From NCBI GenBank assembly GCA_937988865.1, contig CALKHV010000141.1:1-27411 (forward strand): a DNA stretch of 27,411 bases. Direction: 5' to 3'. Below are positions 8,118-15,991 of this stretch, one piece after another; positions within the stretch are counted from its first letter, which is position 1; each line of letters begins with the position of its first letter. The translations under genes were made by a program, and so were the position numbers. The notes beneath the pieces were generated by a model, which saw nothing but the letters and a program-made list of their open reading frames with translations, did not search any database and was not told the DNA's origin. This stretch comes from an uncultured Propionibacteriaceae bacterium (GTDB lineage: Bacteria > Actinomycetota > Actinomycetes > Propionibacteriales > Propionibacteriaceae).

Positions 8118-8123
8118 TAAACT
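8118..8123 (+). promoter_or_regulatory. Possible -10 box TAAACT before the FHA gene
   Basis: TAAACT follows the post-gcvH hairpin and would give a leader of about 63 bases ahead of ATG 8193. Support is the TAnnnT form and the position only. Confidence 0.3.
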
Positions 8124-8192
8124 GCACAGAAAGACACGCCGCCCCTTGCCAGAGGGTGATGCGTCCTCCCACCCAGAACAGGAGTGATCACG

Positions 8193-8693
8193 ATGATCTG
8201 CAGCCGGTGTGGGCGTGACAACGCCGAAGACAGCAACTTCTGCGGCAACTGCGGCGAGCGTCTGGCTCCCCCCGGAACCCCGCCAGGTGACTCGACGCGC
8301 ATCATCCCCGCAGTCGTCGATGAAGCCACCCACAACACGGAGCTTTCCCCCGATGACCAGGCCGCGGTGTCGTCCCTGCCGCGCGGGCACGCGCTGTTGA
8401 TCGTGGCACGCGGCCCCAACATCGGTGCCCGCTACCTGCTCGACACCGACCTGACCACGGTCGGACGCCACCCGGAATCTGACATCTTCCTCGACGACAT
8501 CACGGTGTCGAGGCACCACGTGGTCTTCAAGATGGAGGGCGATTCCGTCCTCGTCGAGGACCAGAACAGCCTCAACGGCACCTACGTCAACCGGACGCTC
8601 GTCGATCGTTCGGCACCCCTGCGCAATGGCGATGAGGTGCAGATCGGCAAGTTCCGGATGATCTTCTTCGTGAGCGAGCACGGGCTGCGCTGA
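8193..8693 (+). CDS. garA: Zinc-ribbon FHA-domain protein in the garA position
   Basis: A 166-residue cytoplasmic protein. An N-terminal zinc ribbon (C3-x2-C6 and C17-x2-C20) is followed by a linker and a forkhead-associated domain from about residue 68, with TVGRHPESDIFLDD, SRHH and SLNGTYVN binding the phosphothreonine. Position between gcvH and an FtsR-type MerR equals GarA (Rv1827), which binds 2-oxoglutarate dehydrogenase and glutamate enzymes and is switched off by phosphorylation in its own tail. The GarA/OdhI tail motif ETTSVF is not visible here; T35 in DSTRIIP is a possible substitute (Ile at +3). AGGAG at 8180-8184 points to ATG 8193 rather than GTG 8184. FHA call is firm; GarA-like role is inferred. 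Confidence 0.85.
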   Translation: MICSRCGRDNAEDSNFCGNCGERLAPPGTPPGDSTRIIPAVVDEATHNTELSPDDQAAVSSLPRGHALLIVARGPNIGARYLLDTDLTTVGRHPESDIFLDDITVSRHHVVFKMEGDSVLVEDQNSLNGTYVNRTLVDRSAPLRNGDEVQIGKFRMIFFVSEHGLR

Positions 8694-9391
8694 TGCCGCC
8701 ACCCCTGCGCAGCATCGGGCAGGTGCTGACGATCGTCAGGTCCGAGTTTCCGGACGTCTCGATCTCGAAGATCCGCTTCCTCGAGACCGAAGGCTTGTTG
8801 TCGCCCGAGCGCGCCCCGTCGGGCTATCGCAAGTACTCCCAGACCGACATCGATCGGCTGCGCTACATCCTTCGGGTCCAGCGCGACCACTACCTTCCCC
8901 TCAAGGTCATCCGGGAACACCTGGATGCGATGGACCGCGGGGAGGCACCCCCTGACGTCGACGCACCCTCGGCACCGGACGTGACGCCGACCGCGCCGAT
9001 GCCTGTCGCCCGTACCCAGCGTCCGGGTGAGGCCCCTCGCCTGATCCGTCTCACGCGACGCGAACTGCTCACGAAGAGCGGGATCAGCGAGGCGATGCTC
9101 GTCGAGCTGGAGCGCCAACAGCTCGTGGCGCCGCGGCGGGGCTCGAGCGCCTACGGCGGCGAGGCCCTCACCATCTGCGTCGTCGCCCGCAAGTTGCAGC
9201 TCTACGGCATGGACTCCCGCCATCTTCGTGCCATCAAGCAGGCGGCCGAGCGTGAGGCGGGACTGGTTGAACAGGCCGCCCAGCCGTACCTGCGCCACAA
9301 CACGACCAACGCGTCCGCGGCGATCGGCGAACTCATGCAACTGGTGGTGCACGCCCACGCCGCAATGATGCACATGCTGCTGGAGAGGTGA
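8693..9391 (+). CDS. ftsR: MerR-family regulator, FtsR type
   Basis: A 232-residue regulator with an N-terminal MerR winged helix (SISKIRFLETEGLLSPERAP, then SGYRKYSQTDIDRLRYI), a proline-rich linker around residues 85-110 and a C-terminal helical domain that resembles a second winged helix (TRRELLTKSGISEAMLVELE). Position and architecture equal Rv1828 and corynebacterial FtsR, a reported activator of ftsZ. The target here cannot be seen because ftsZ is outside the window. The ATG shares a base with the FHA gene stop. The next gene follows after 3 bases, so the FHA gene, this gene and the nuclease-family gene are one unit. Confidence 0.87.
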   Translation: MPPPLRSIGQVLTIVRSEFPDVSISKIRFLETEGLLSPERAPSGYRKYSQTDIDRLRYILRVQRDHYLPLKVIREHLDAMDRGEAPPDVDAPSAPDVTPTAPMPVARTQRPGEAPRLIRLTRRELLTKSGISEAMLVELERQQLVAPRRGSSAYGGEALTICVVARKLQLYGMDSRHLRAIKQAAEREAGLVEQAAQPYLRHNTTNASAAIGELMQLVVHAHAAMMHMLLER

Positions 9392-9394
9392 GAC

Positions 9395-9859
9395 ATGCCT
9401 GAGCTCGAAGTCGTGGGGGTCCGCGTCGAACTGCCGTCCAACGCCCCCTTGCTGCTGCTGAAGGAGAAGACGGGCGATCGACACCTGCCCATCTGGATCG
9501 GGGCCGGGGAGGCGTCGGCGATCGCGAACGCGCTGGAGGGCGTCGAGCCGCCGCGTCCGCTCACGCACGATCTGATGGCCGAGTTGCTGATCGTCCTCGG
9601 TCACACCCGTTTCGAGGCGCGGATCACCGGGATCGAAGAGGGCATCTACTACGCCGAACTCGAGGTCGACGGTCACGTGGTGAGTGCGCGTCCATCTGAT
9701 GTCGTCGCCCTCGCGGTGCGACAGGGGTTTCGGATCACCTGCCCCGAGTCGCTCCTCGCCGACGTCGGCATCACACTCGAGCCCCCCGGCGAGGACGAGG
9801 TGGAGAAGTTCCGCGAGTTCCTCGACTCGATCAACCCCGATGACTTCGAGGCGAGTTGA
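9395..9859 (+). CDS. Bifunctional nuclease family protein (DUF151)
   Basis: A 154-residue protein of the DUF151/bifunctional nuclease family, matching Rv1829 in position. Visible family features are LLLLKEKTGDRHLPIWIGAG near the N-terminus, the ANALEGVEPPRPLTHDLM helix, the strand FEARITGIEEGIYYAEL and RPSDVVALAVR. Plant relatives have RNase and DNase activity; the bacterial role is not settled. GGAGAGG at 9382-9388 lies 6 bases before the ATG and overlaps the end of ftsR. A short inverted repeat covers its stop codon. Family call is strong, function open. Confidence 0.9.
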   Translation: MPELEVVGVRVELPSNAPLLLLKEKTGDRHLPIWIGAGEASAIANALEGVEPPRPLTHDLMAELLIVLGHTRFEARITGIEEGIYYAELEVDGHVVSARPSDVVALAVRQGFRITCPESLLADVGITLEPPGEDEVEKFREFLDSINPDDFEAS

Positions 9860-9872
9860 GGCGAACCCTCAA
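9856..9872. repeat. Inverted repeat over the end of the DUF151 gene
   Basis: TTGAGG (9856-9861) and CCTCAA (9867-9872) flank five bases. It could be a small RNA hairpin or an operator for the MerR protein encoded downstream; it resembles, with shorter spacing, the TTGAG/CTCAA arms of HspR operators. The rest of the 205-base gap up to 10064 shows no clear promoter, RNA or gene. Confidence 0.3.
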
Positions 9873-10064
9873 GCTGCGCTTCAGTCACCAGCCCAAGCGT
9901 TTCCCCTAGCCAGGAGACAGTGGGGGTGGGCGCCGACATGAACCTGACGATTCCCGGCGTGTTCATTGCGCCGCGAGGGGCACGGCAACTACCGTCATAA
10001 CTCCAAGCGTGGAACTACACCGGTGTCGTGCAGGCCGGTGGCAACGACCAACCGAAGAGGCGAC

Positions 10065-10640
10065 GTGAACAGTCCGGACCGACAGGCAGCCCCGGCGGCG
10101 CCTGCGCTTCAGGAAGCGCTGTTCGACGGCGACTTCGCACCCCTGCCCGAAGACCTGGGCTTCAGGGGCCCCGTCGCCTGCGGCGCCGCCGGCATCACCT
10201 ACCGCCAACTCGACTACTGGGCACGCACCGGTCTCGTCGTCCCCGAGGTGCGACCGGCGGGTGGTTCAGGAACCCAGCGCCTGTACTCGTTCCGCGACCT
10301 GCTGCTCCTGAAGGTCATCAAACGACTCATCGACGCCGGTATCTCTCTCCCGCAGATTCGTGTCGCGATCGACCACCTGCGCGAGCGGGGGGTCCAGGAC
10401 CTCACCCAGGTCACCCTGATGAGCGACGGTGTCTCGGTGTACGAATGCACCTCTGACCTGGAGGTCATCGACCTCTTGCGCGGCGGCCAGGGAATGTTCG
10501 CCATCGCCTTGGGTGGCGTGTGGCGCGACATCGAGGGCACGGTTTCGGAGTTGCCGAGCGAGCGCGTCGAAGAAGCCCCGGACGCTGCCTCCAGCGACGA
10601 CGAGCTGTCCCGCAGGCGTCGCCACCGTCGAGTCGTATGA
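10065..10640 (+). CDS. MerR-family transcriptional regulator (Rv1830 type)
   Basis: A 191-residue regulator. After a low-complexity Ala/Pro N-terminus, the MerR winged helix runs from about residue 38 (AAGITYRQLDYWARTGLVVP, then RLYSFRDLLLLKVIKRLIDAG), followed by a dimer helix and an effector-like C-terminal part that ends in a basic tail RRRRHRRVV. It equals Rv1830 in order. GTG 10065 is preferred because GAAGAGG at 10054-10060 is 4 bases away and the upstream in-frame extension to 9966 is unlike the family. Its stop overlaps the gcvP start as ATGA, so it is a likely local regulator of, or at least cotranslated with, glycine decarboxylase. Ligand unknown. Confidence 0.85.
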   Translation: MNSPDRQAAPAAPALQEALFDGDFAPLPEDLGFRGPVACGAAGITYRQLDYWARTGLVVPEVRPAGGSGTQRLYSFRDLLLLKVIKRLIDAGISLPQIRVAIDHLRERGVQDLTQVTLMSDGVSVYECTSDLEVIDLLRGGQGMFAIALGGVWRDIEGTVSELPSERVEEAPDAASSDDELSRRRRHRRVV

Positions 10641-13513
10641 CCATGGCCCACCAGTTCGAGGTGGCGCAGCGGGCTTTCGTCGACCGGCACAACGGGCCCA
10701 GTCCGGACGATCGCGCGGTCATGTTGGCCACTCTGGGCATGTCTTCCCTGGAGGAGCTGGCGTCCGCCCTGCCCGACGACATCCTCATGGCCGGCCGGCT
10801 GCCCCTCCCGCCCGCCATGTCCGAGGCCGCGTGCCTGGCGCACCTCCGCGAGCTGGCGTCCAGGAATCGCCCGTTGCGAGCCATGATCGGCCTGGGATTC
10901 CACGGCACGGTGACCCCGGCCGTGATCCGGCGCAACGTGCTCGAGGACCCGACCTGGTACACCGCCTACACGCCGTACCAACCCGAGATCAGCCAGGGCC
11001 GCCTGGAGGCGCTCCTGACCTTCCAGACCATGGTGGCCGACCTGACAGGGCTCGCCACGGCAGGCTCGTCGCTGCTCGACGAGGGAACTGCGGTGGCCGA
11101 GGCCGTCGCCATGGCCCGGCGGAACGTCCGCAAGGGATCTGTCGTCGTGGTCGACCCGCAGGTTCTGCCGCAGTCGCTTGCTGTCATCCGGACGCGAGCG
11201 CTGGCGCAGGGGTACGACGTTGTCGTGGCGGGTGAGTCGCTCGTCGAGGCACTGCAGCAGCACGAGGCCTTCGCGGTCGTCGTGCAGGTCCCCGGCGTCG
11301 ACGGGCGACTCCGGTCGACCGAGGAATTGCGGACGGTCGCGTCCAAAGCCCACGAGAACGGCGCGATGGTGATCGCCGCCGCCGACCTCCTGGCACTCAC
11401 GCTCATCACTCCGCCGGGGGAGTGGGGAGCTGACATCGCAGTCGGGAGTACGCAGCGGTTCGGCGTCCCCCTGTTCTACGGCGGCCCCCACGCCGGCTAC
11501 ATCGCGGTGGCGGCTGGGCTGGAGCGCTCGATGCCCGGGCGCCTCGTGGGCGTCTCGGTGGACGCGGACGGCACGCCCGCCTACCGCCTGGCCCTCCAGA
11601 CCCGGGAGCAGCACATCCGTCGCGAGAAGGCGACGTCGAACATCTGCACGGCGCAGGTGTTGCTCGCTGTCGTCGCAGCCATGTACGCCGTGTATCACGG
11701 ACCTGAAGGCCTGCGCGGAATCGCCGCCGACGTCCACGCCCGCACCCGGCGACTCGCAGGTGCACTCGTCGCGGCGGGACGCGAACTCGCATCCACAAGC
11801 TTCTTCGACACCCTCACGGTCACGGTCCCGGACGCGATCGCGGTCGTCGCGGCCGCCCGCGAGCGGGGCGTCCACCTTCGCCTGGTCGACGCCACTCACG
11901 TCGGCGTCTCGGTGGGCGAGGACGCCACGGCGGACGACCTCGTCGCCGTGGCCCAGGCCTTCGGCGTCGACCTCGGCGGCCCGCCCGTCGGCGAGCTGGC
12001 ACAGAGCGAGCGCACCAGCGACTTCTGCACCCACGAGGTCTTCACCTCGCACCATTCCGAGACCCTCATGCTGCGCTACCTGCGGGCCCTGTCAGACCGC
12101 GACTTCGCCCTCGACCGCGGCATGATCCCCCTCGGTTCATGCACGATGAAACTCAACGCCACGGCCGAACTCGAGCCGATCAGCTACCCGGGCTTCGCCG
12201 ACCTGCACCCCTTCGCGCCGGTTGAGGACGCGCAGGGCTACGCCGAGCTCATCCACGAACTCGGCGACTTCCTCGTAGCCGTCACGGGCTATGACCGTGT
12301 CTCCCTGCAGCCCAACGCCGGTAGCCAGGGTGAGTTCGCGGGGCTCATGGCCATCCGCGCCTATCACCATTCCCGTGGGGACGAGGGACGCGACGTCGTC
12401 CTGATCCCCTCCTCGGCGCACGGTACCAACGCGGCTTCGGCAGCCATGGCCGGGTTCCGCGTCATCGTGGTCAAGGCCGCCGCGGACGGGTCAGTCGACA
12501 TGGACGACCTGCGGGCGCTCATCGAGCGGCACGCCGACTCGCTCGCCGGGATCATGGTCACCTACCCCAGCACCCACGGTGTGTTCGAGGAGTCGATCAC
12601 CGAGCTGTGCGACCTCGTCCACGCGGCGGGCGGTCAGGTCTACGTCGACGGCGCCAACATGAACGCGTTGGTCGGTCTTGCCCAGCCGGGACGGTTCGGG
12701 GCCGATGTGTCGCACCTGAACCTGCACAAGACCTTCGCGATTCCGCACGGTGGCGGTGGCCCCGGGGTCGGCCCGGTCGCGGTGCGCGAGCACCTCGCAC
12801 CATTCCTGCCCAACCATCCCCTCGACCCGGACGCCGGTCCGGCGACCTCTTACGGACCTGTCGCGTCCGCCCCCTTCGGGTCGGCCGGAGTGCTGCCCAT
12901 CTCGTGGGCCTACATCGCGATGATGGGCGCTGACGGCCTGCGCGAGGCCAGCCTGCTCGCGCTGCTCAATGCCAACTACGTCTCGCGGCGGCTCGCCGAC
13001 CACTTCCCGACCCTCTACGTCGGACGCGGCGGCCTCGTCGCACACGAGTGCATCCTCGACCTCCGCCCGATCACGAAGACCAGTCACGTCACCGTCGACG
13101 ACGTGGCGAAGCGCCTGATCGACTACGGCTTCCATGCCCCGACCATGAGTTTCCCGGTTGCCGGGACGCTCATGGTCGAACCCACGGAGAGCGAGTCACG
13201 CTGGGAACTCGATCGCTTCGTCGACGCGATGATCGCCATCCGCGGCGAGATCGCACGCGTCGAGGCGGGGGAGTGGCCGGCGGACGACAACCCGCTGCAT
13301 CACGCACCCCATACCCTGGCCCGGGTGACCGCCGATTCGTGGACGCACCCCTACTCCCGCAGCGTGGCGGCCTTCCCTGCGGGTCGCCACACCGGGCCGA
13401 TCGCGGGCCACGGCCAGGACAAGTATTGGCCGGCGGTTGCGCGCATCGACGGCGTCCACGGTGATCGGAACCTCGTCTGCTCGTGCCCACCCCCGGAGGC
13501 CTACGAGAACTGA
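10637..13513 (+). CDS. gcvP: Glycine dehydrogenase (decarboxylating), P protein
   Basis: A 958-residue PLP enzyme that decarboxylates glycine and loads the aminomethyl group on lipoyl-GcvH. Both halves are fused in one chain, as usual in actinobacteria. The N-terminal half has MIGLGFHGT, YTPYQPEISQGRLEAL and the glycine-rich YGGPHAGY. The C-terminal half has IPLGSCTMKLNA, QPNAGSQGEFAG and the PLP lysine K698 in HLNLHKTFAIPHGGGGPG. ATG 10637 overlaps the stop of the MerR gene; a longer in-frame opening to 10520 lies inside that gene and is rejected. A strong hairpin follows the stop. Works with GcvH at 7706. Confidence 0.97.
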   Translation: MTMAHQFEVAQRAFVDRHNGPSPDDRAVMLATLGMSSLEELASALPDDILMAGRLPLPPAMSEAACLAHLRELASRNRPLRAMIGLGFHGTVTPAVIRRNVLEDPTWYTAYTPYQPEISQGRLEALLTFQTMVADLTGLATAGSSLLDEGTAVAEAVAMARRNVRKGSVVVVDPQVLPQSLAVIRTRALAQGYDVVVAGESLVEALQQHEAFAVVVQVPGVDGRLRSTEELRTVASKAHENGAMVIAAADLLALTLITPPGEWGADIAVGSTQRFGVPLFYGGPHAGYIAVAAGLERSMPGRLVGVSVDADGTPAYRLALQTREQHIRREKATSNICTAQVLLAVVAAMYAVYHGPEGLRGIAADVHARTRRLAGALVAAGRELASTSFFDTLTVTVPDAIAVVAAARERGVHLRLVDATHVGVSVGEDATADDLVAVAQAFGVDLGGPPVGELAQSERTSDFCTHEVFTSHHSETLMLRYLRALSDRDFALDRGMIPLGSCTMKLNATAELEPISYPGFADLHPFAPVEDAQGYAELIHELGDFLVAVTGYDRVSLQPNAGSQGEFAGLMAIRAYHHSRGDEGRDVVLIPSSAHGTNAASAAMAGFRVIVVKAAADGSVDMDDLRALIERHADSLAGIMVTYPSTHGVFEESITELCDLVHAAGGQVYVDGANMNALVGLAQPGRFGADVSHLNLHKTFAIPHGGGGPGVGPVAVREHLAPFLPNHPLDPDAGPATSYGPVASAPFGSAGVLPISWAYIAMMGADGLREASLLALLNANYVSRRLADHFPTLYVGRGGLVAHECILDLRPITKTSHVTVDDVAKRLIDYGFHAPTMSFPVAGTLMVEPTESESRWELDRFVDAMIAIRGEIARVEAGEWPADDNPLHHAPHTLARVTADSWTHPYSRSVAAFPAGRHTGPIAGHGQDKYWPAVARIDGVHGDRNLVCSCPPPEAYEN

Positions 13514-13514
13514 A

Positions 13515-13542
13515 GCGGTCGGCCTCCCCGGGGGTGGACCGC
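13515..13542 (+). terminator. GC-rich hairpin after gcvP
   Basis: GCGGTC (13515-13520) pairs with GACCGC (13537-13542), enclosing a further CCCC/GGGG self-complementary core. It starts right after the gcvP stop and carries no T run. It overlaps the region expected to hold the -35 element of the next gene. Confidence 0.48.
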
Positions 13543-13550
13543 CCGCTGGG

Positions 13551-13556
13551 TAGGCT
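13551..13556 (+). promoter_or_regulatory. -10 box TAGGCT, leaderless promoter of the YihY gene
   Basis: TAGGCT is separated from ATG 13564 by 7 bases and there is no Shine-Dalgarno sequence, so transcription should begin at the start codon. Confidence 0.55.
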
Positions 13557-13563
13557 CGGTGTC

Positions 13564-14580
13564 ATGTGGAACCCGTGGACGTGGGCGAAGCGGACGCCGT
13601 GGACCGCCCACCTCATCCGGGCCAATGACCGGTACAACAACCGCCTGGGCAATCAGCTGGCCGGCGGCGTCACGTACTTCTCCGTCCTGACGCTCATCCC
13701 GGTGCTCATGTTCGCGTTCTCGATGTTGGGCATGGTGCTGACCGTGTTCCGCCGGGACTGGCTGGTGACCCTCAAGGACGCCGCCATCGAAGAGATCGGC
13801 ACCGTGGCCGGCGGCGCCGAGGCCGTCGCACTCATCGAGGGGGCTCTCACCAACTGGCGGACGCTCCTGGTGGTCGGCCTGATCACCGCTGCCTATTCCG
13901 GCTCGGGGTGGATGGGCAACCTGCGTGCGGCCGTTCGGGCGATGTGGCGTCCCGAGTTCGATTTCAGCCCCCCCGGACGCAACTGGCTGGCAGAACGCTT
14001 CGTCAACCTTGGCTACTTCGTGATTCTCATGGGGTCGATCGGCGTGTCGTTCGCGCTCACCGTGCTCGGGGGCGGCTGGGCCGACCGGATGGTGGTCAGG
14101 TGGGGCCTCAGCGAAGCCCCCGGAGTCGGGAGGGCGCTCACACTGTCAGCCCTGCTCGTGACGCTGCTCATGGGTTTCGGGATGTTCATGTTCCTGTACA
14201 AGATGCTGCCGCAGTACCAGGCTCCGCGCGCGTACCTCATCCGGGGATCCGCGGCGGCCGCCGGTGCGCTCGTGCTCCTGCAATACCTGACGACGCTGCT
14301 GATCGCGGCGTTCTCGCGCCGACTGGCGTCCGCTGTCTTCGGACCCATCATCACCCTGATGCTGTTCTTGAACCTCTTCGCGCGTCTGACCCTGCTCGTG
14401 GCCGCCTGGATCGCCACCGCTTACCAGCCCGCGACTCCGCGGAAGTACAACGAGGTCGATGAACCGCTGCGAGACCTGCCGGGCGTGGTGACCGTGCCCG
14501 GACACTGGGAGGCAGCGGACGCGGACCTGGCCGCCAAAGGGGACGCGAAGGGGTCCGCCCGTCCAGTCATCGAGGACTAG
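13564..14580 (+). CDS. YihY/BrkB-family inner membrane protein
   Basis: A 338-residue polytopic membrane protein with about six helices. Family landmarks are the amphipathic N-terminus ending in LAGGVTYFSVLTLIPVLMFA, the central YSGSGWMGNLRAAVRAMW and the late LFLNLFARLTLLVAAWIATAY. YihY proteins were once named ribonuclease BN, but that activity belongs to another protein; their role is unknown. The start is set by the -10 box 7 bases upstream; an in-frame extension to 13483 would overlap gcvP. It ends head-to-head with the phosphofructokinase gene, 24 bases apart. Confidence 0.9.
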   Translation: MWNPWTWAKRTPWTAHLIRANDRYNNRLGNQLAGGVTYFSVLTLIPVLMFAFSMLGMVLTVFRRDWLVTLKDAAIEEIGTVAGGAEAVALIEGALTNWRTLLVVGLITAAYSGSGWMGNLRAAVRAMWRPEFDFSPPGRNWLAERFVNLGYFVILMGSIGVSFALTVLGGGWADRMVVRWGLSEAPGVGRALTLSALLVTLLMGFGMFMFLYKMLPQYQAPRAYLIRGSAAAAGALVLLQYLTTLLIAAFSRRLASAVFGPIITLMLFLNLFARLTLLVAAWIATAYQPATPRKYNEVDEPLRDLPGVVTVPGHWEAADADLAAKGDAKGSARPVIED

Positions 14581-14584
14581 ACGG

Positions 14585-14603
14585 GCTGACCCCCCGGATC
14601 AGC
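14585..14603. terminator. Hairpin between convergent genes
   Basis: GCTGA (14585-14589) and TCAGC (14599-14603) form a stem that continues with CC/GG and one bulged A. It fills the 24-base space between YihY and the phosphofructokinase stop codons and could serve both strands. Weak evidence without a T run. Confidence 0.35.
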
Positions 14604-14604
14604 G

Positions 14605-15825
14605 TCAGTGGAGTTGAGCCGGCACCGGAGCCGGCTGGCCGATCGACGACACCATGTCGGTGTACCACGCCGTGGTGATGTCGAACGGCTTTCCGCCCTT
14701 GATGCGGTCGAACGCAATCGCGCTGAGCACGTTGCCGTTCTCTTCGTCCTCACCGATGACACCCGGGGTCCCGGCCAGCGCGCAGTCGACCGCGAGGTCG
14801 GTGCACTGCTTGATCAGGGCGAGATCGGCGTCGTTGGCCGCAGCGGCGCGGGAGTAGTAACCCGACTTCTGGATCATGACCTTCTCGGCCTTGAGCATGC
14901 CGGCGAACTTCTTGCCGAACCACGCACCGGGGTTCACCTTGTCGAGCTTGACGTGGCCGAAGGGGTCGCGGGGCACATCTTCGCCGGCCTTCTCCATCTC
15001 GCTGACGATTGCGTCCAGACCCGCACCTTCGGACAGGAAGATCGTCACGTTGCCGACCTCGTCCATGACCTTCATGAGGCGCGCGGCCTCGGCAGGAATG
15101 TCGATCTCGGCTTCGGGAACGAAGACTGCGTGAATGTCCCACGCCTCACGGGACAGTCCGATCTCGGGCACCCACTCCTGGGTGTCGAGCCACCTGCGGT
15201 ACGCAGCGGCGGTGGCGGCGGTCAGCCAGCCACAGTGGCGTCCCATGACCTCGTGGATGATGAGCATGCGCGAACCGGAATTGTGCTCGCCCAGAATGTT
15301 GCGGGCGAAGATCGCACCGTGCTCGGCGGCCGTCCAGGCGCCCAGGGACTGGCGGATCGGGATGACGTCGTTGTCGATGGTCTTCGGGAGTCCGACGACC
15401 GTCAGGGGGTAGTCGTTCTTCGCCAGGAAGGCTGCCAGGTCGGCTGCGGTGGTGTTCGTGTCGTCGCCACCGATGGTGTGGAGCACGTCGACGCCGTCCT
15501 CGACGAGGCGGTCGGCCGCCACCTTGAGCGGATCGGCGCCCTCCTTCACAAGCCCGCGCTTGACGAGGTCCTTCGTGTTCGTGAGCTTGACGCGGGAGTT
15601 GCCGATCGGCGACCCGCCGAAGAGGTGCAGCAGGTGGGCCTTCTCGCGGACCTCGGGCGTCACGGTGTAGTAGTCACCGGACAGCAGGCCCTGGTAGCCG
15701 TGTTTGTAGGCGATGACTTCGACGTCCGGGGCGAGTTCGGTGTAGCGCTGGATGAGCCCGCCGACCGCGGACGAGAGGCAGGGGGCGAAACCGCCGGCCG
15801 TGAGCAGGGCGACCTTCTTGACCAT
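14605..15825 (-). CDS. pfp: Pyrophosphate--fructose 6-phosphate 1-phosphotransferase
   Basis: A 406-residue cytoplasmic enzyme that reversibly phosphorylates fructose 6-phosphate with pyrophosphate in place of ATP. PPi specificity is read from GGDD at 119-122 (the second Asp blocks ATP) and from K148 in PKTIDND. HEVMGRHCGW and the C-terminal KPFDITTAWYTDM region also fit. The sequence strongly resembles my recollection of the Propionibacterium freudenreichii enzyme (about 404 residues), including the opening MVKKVALLTAGGFAPCLSSA. The upstream region has a TAGGCT box (15865-15870, minus strand) and an AAAGG sequence about 11 bases before the ATG. Monocistronic. It supports PPi-based glycolysis and gluconeogenesis in this organism. 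Confidence 0.96.
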   Translation of the reverse strand: MVKKVALLTAGGFAPCLSSAVGGLIQRYTELAPDVEVIAYKHGYQGLLSGDYYTVTPEVREKAHLLHLFGGSPIGNSRVKLTNTKDLVKRGLVKEGADPLKVAADRLVEDGVDVLHTIGGDDTNTTAADLAAFLAKNDYPLTVVGLPKTIDNDVIPIRQSLGAWTAAEHGAIFARNILGEHNSGSRMLIIHEVMGRHCGWLTAATAAAYRRWLDTQEWVPEIGLSREAWDIHAVFVPEAEIDIPAEAARLMKVMDEVGNVTIFLSEGAGLDAIVSEMEKAGEDVPRDPFGHVKLDKVNPGAWFGKKFAGMLKAEKVMIQKSGYYSRAAAANDADLALIKQCTDLAVDCALAGTPGVIGEDEENGNVLSAIAFDRIKGGKPFDITTAWYTDMVSSIGQPAPVPAQLH

Positions 15826-15864
15826 GGCTCGGAGGACCTTTCGTGTGGAGTTCTGTTCACGCCC

Positions 15865-15870
15865 AGCCTA
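15865..15870 (-). promoter_or_regulatory. -10 box TAGGCT of the pfp promoter
   Basis: Read on the minus strand, TAGGCT lies about 40 bases upstream of the pfp start, leaving a leader of roughly 33 bases. The remaining divergent space to 15991 shows no clear promoter for the plus-strand gene. Confidence 0.4.
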
Positions 15871-15991
15871 GCCAAGCGGGGACGCGTGGGTGCCCTCGGG
15901 GCATCACGTGATCTGGCCTGTGGACGCCGCGCCCCGGACGTTGTGCGTCTGCCAGACTCGACGGACGTCAGGATCGCGAACGGAGGACAGC

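Noticed and set aside
9938..10000. 20-codon frame in the gap before the second MerR gene
   Set aside because: No ribosome site, and codons such as ATT, CGA, GCA, CTA and CAA are unlike the neighbours; probably chance.
9893..10010. Direct repeat CCAAGCGT (9893-9900 and 10003-10010)
   Set aside because: An eight-base match within about 200 bases is expected by chance often enough.
10520..10636. N-terminal extension of gcvP by 39 codons
   Set aside because: It would lie wholly inside the MerR gene; the ATG at 10637 with its ATGA overlap gives the normal family length.
10214..12055. 613-codon open frame on the minus strand opposite the MerR and gcvP genes
   Set aside because: It lies antisense to two well-recognised genes, has Arg/His/Gly-rich composition without any family motif, and is the usual product of high G+C in the opposite frame.
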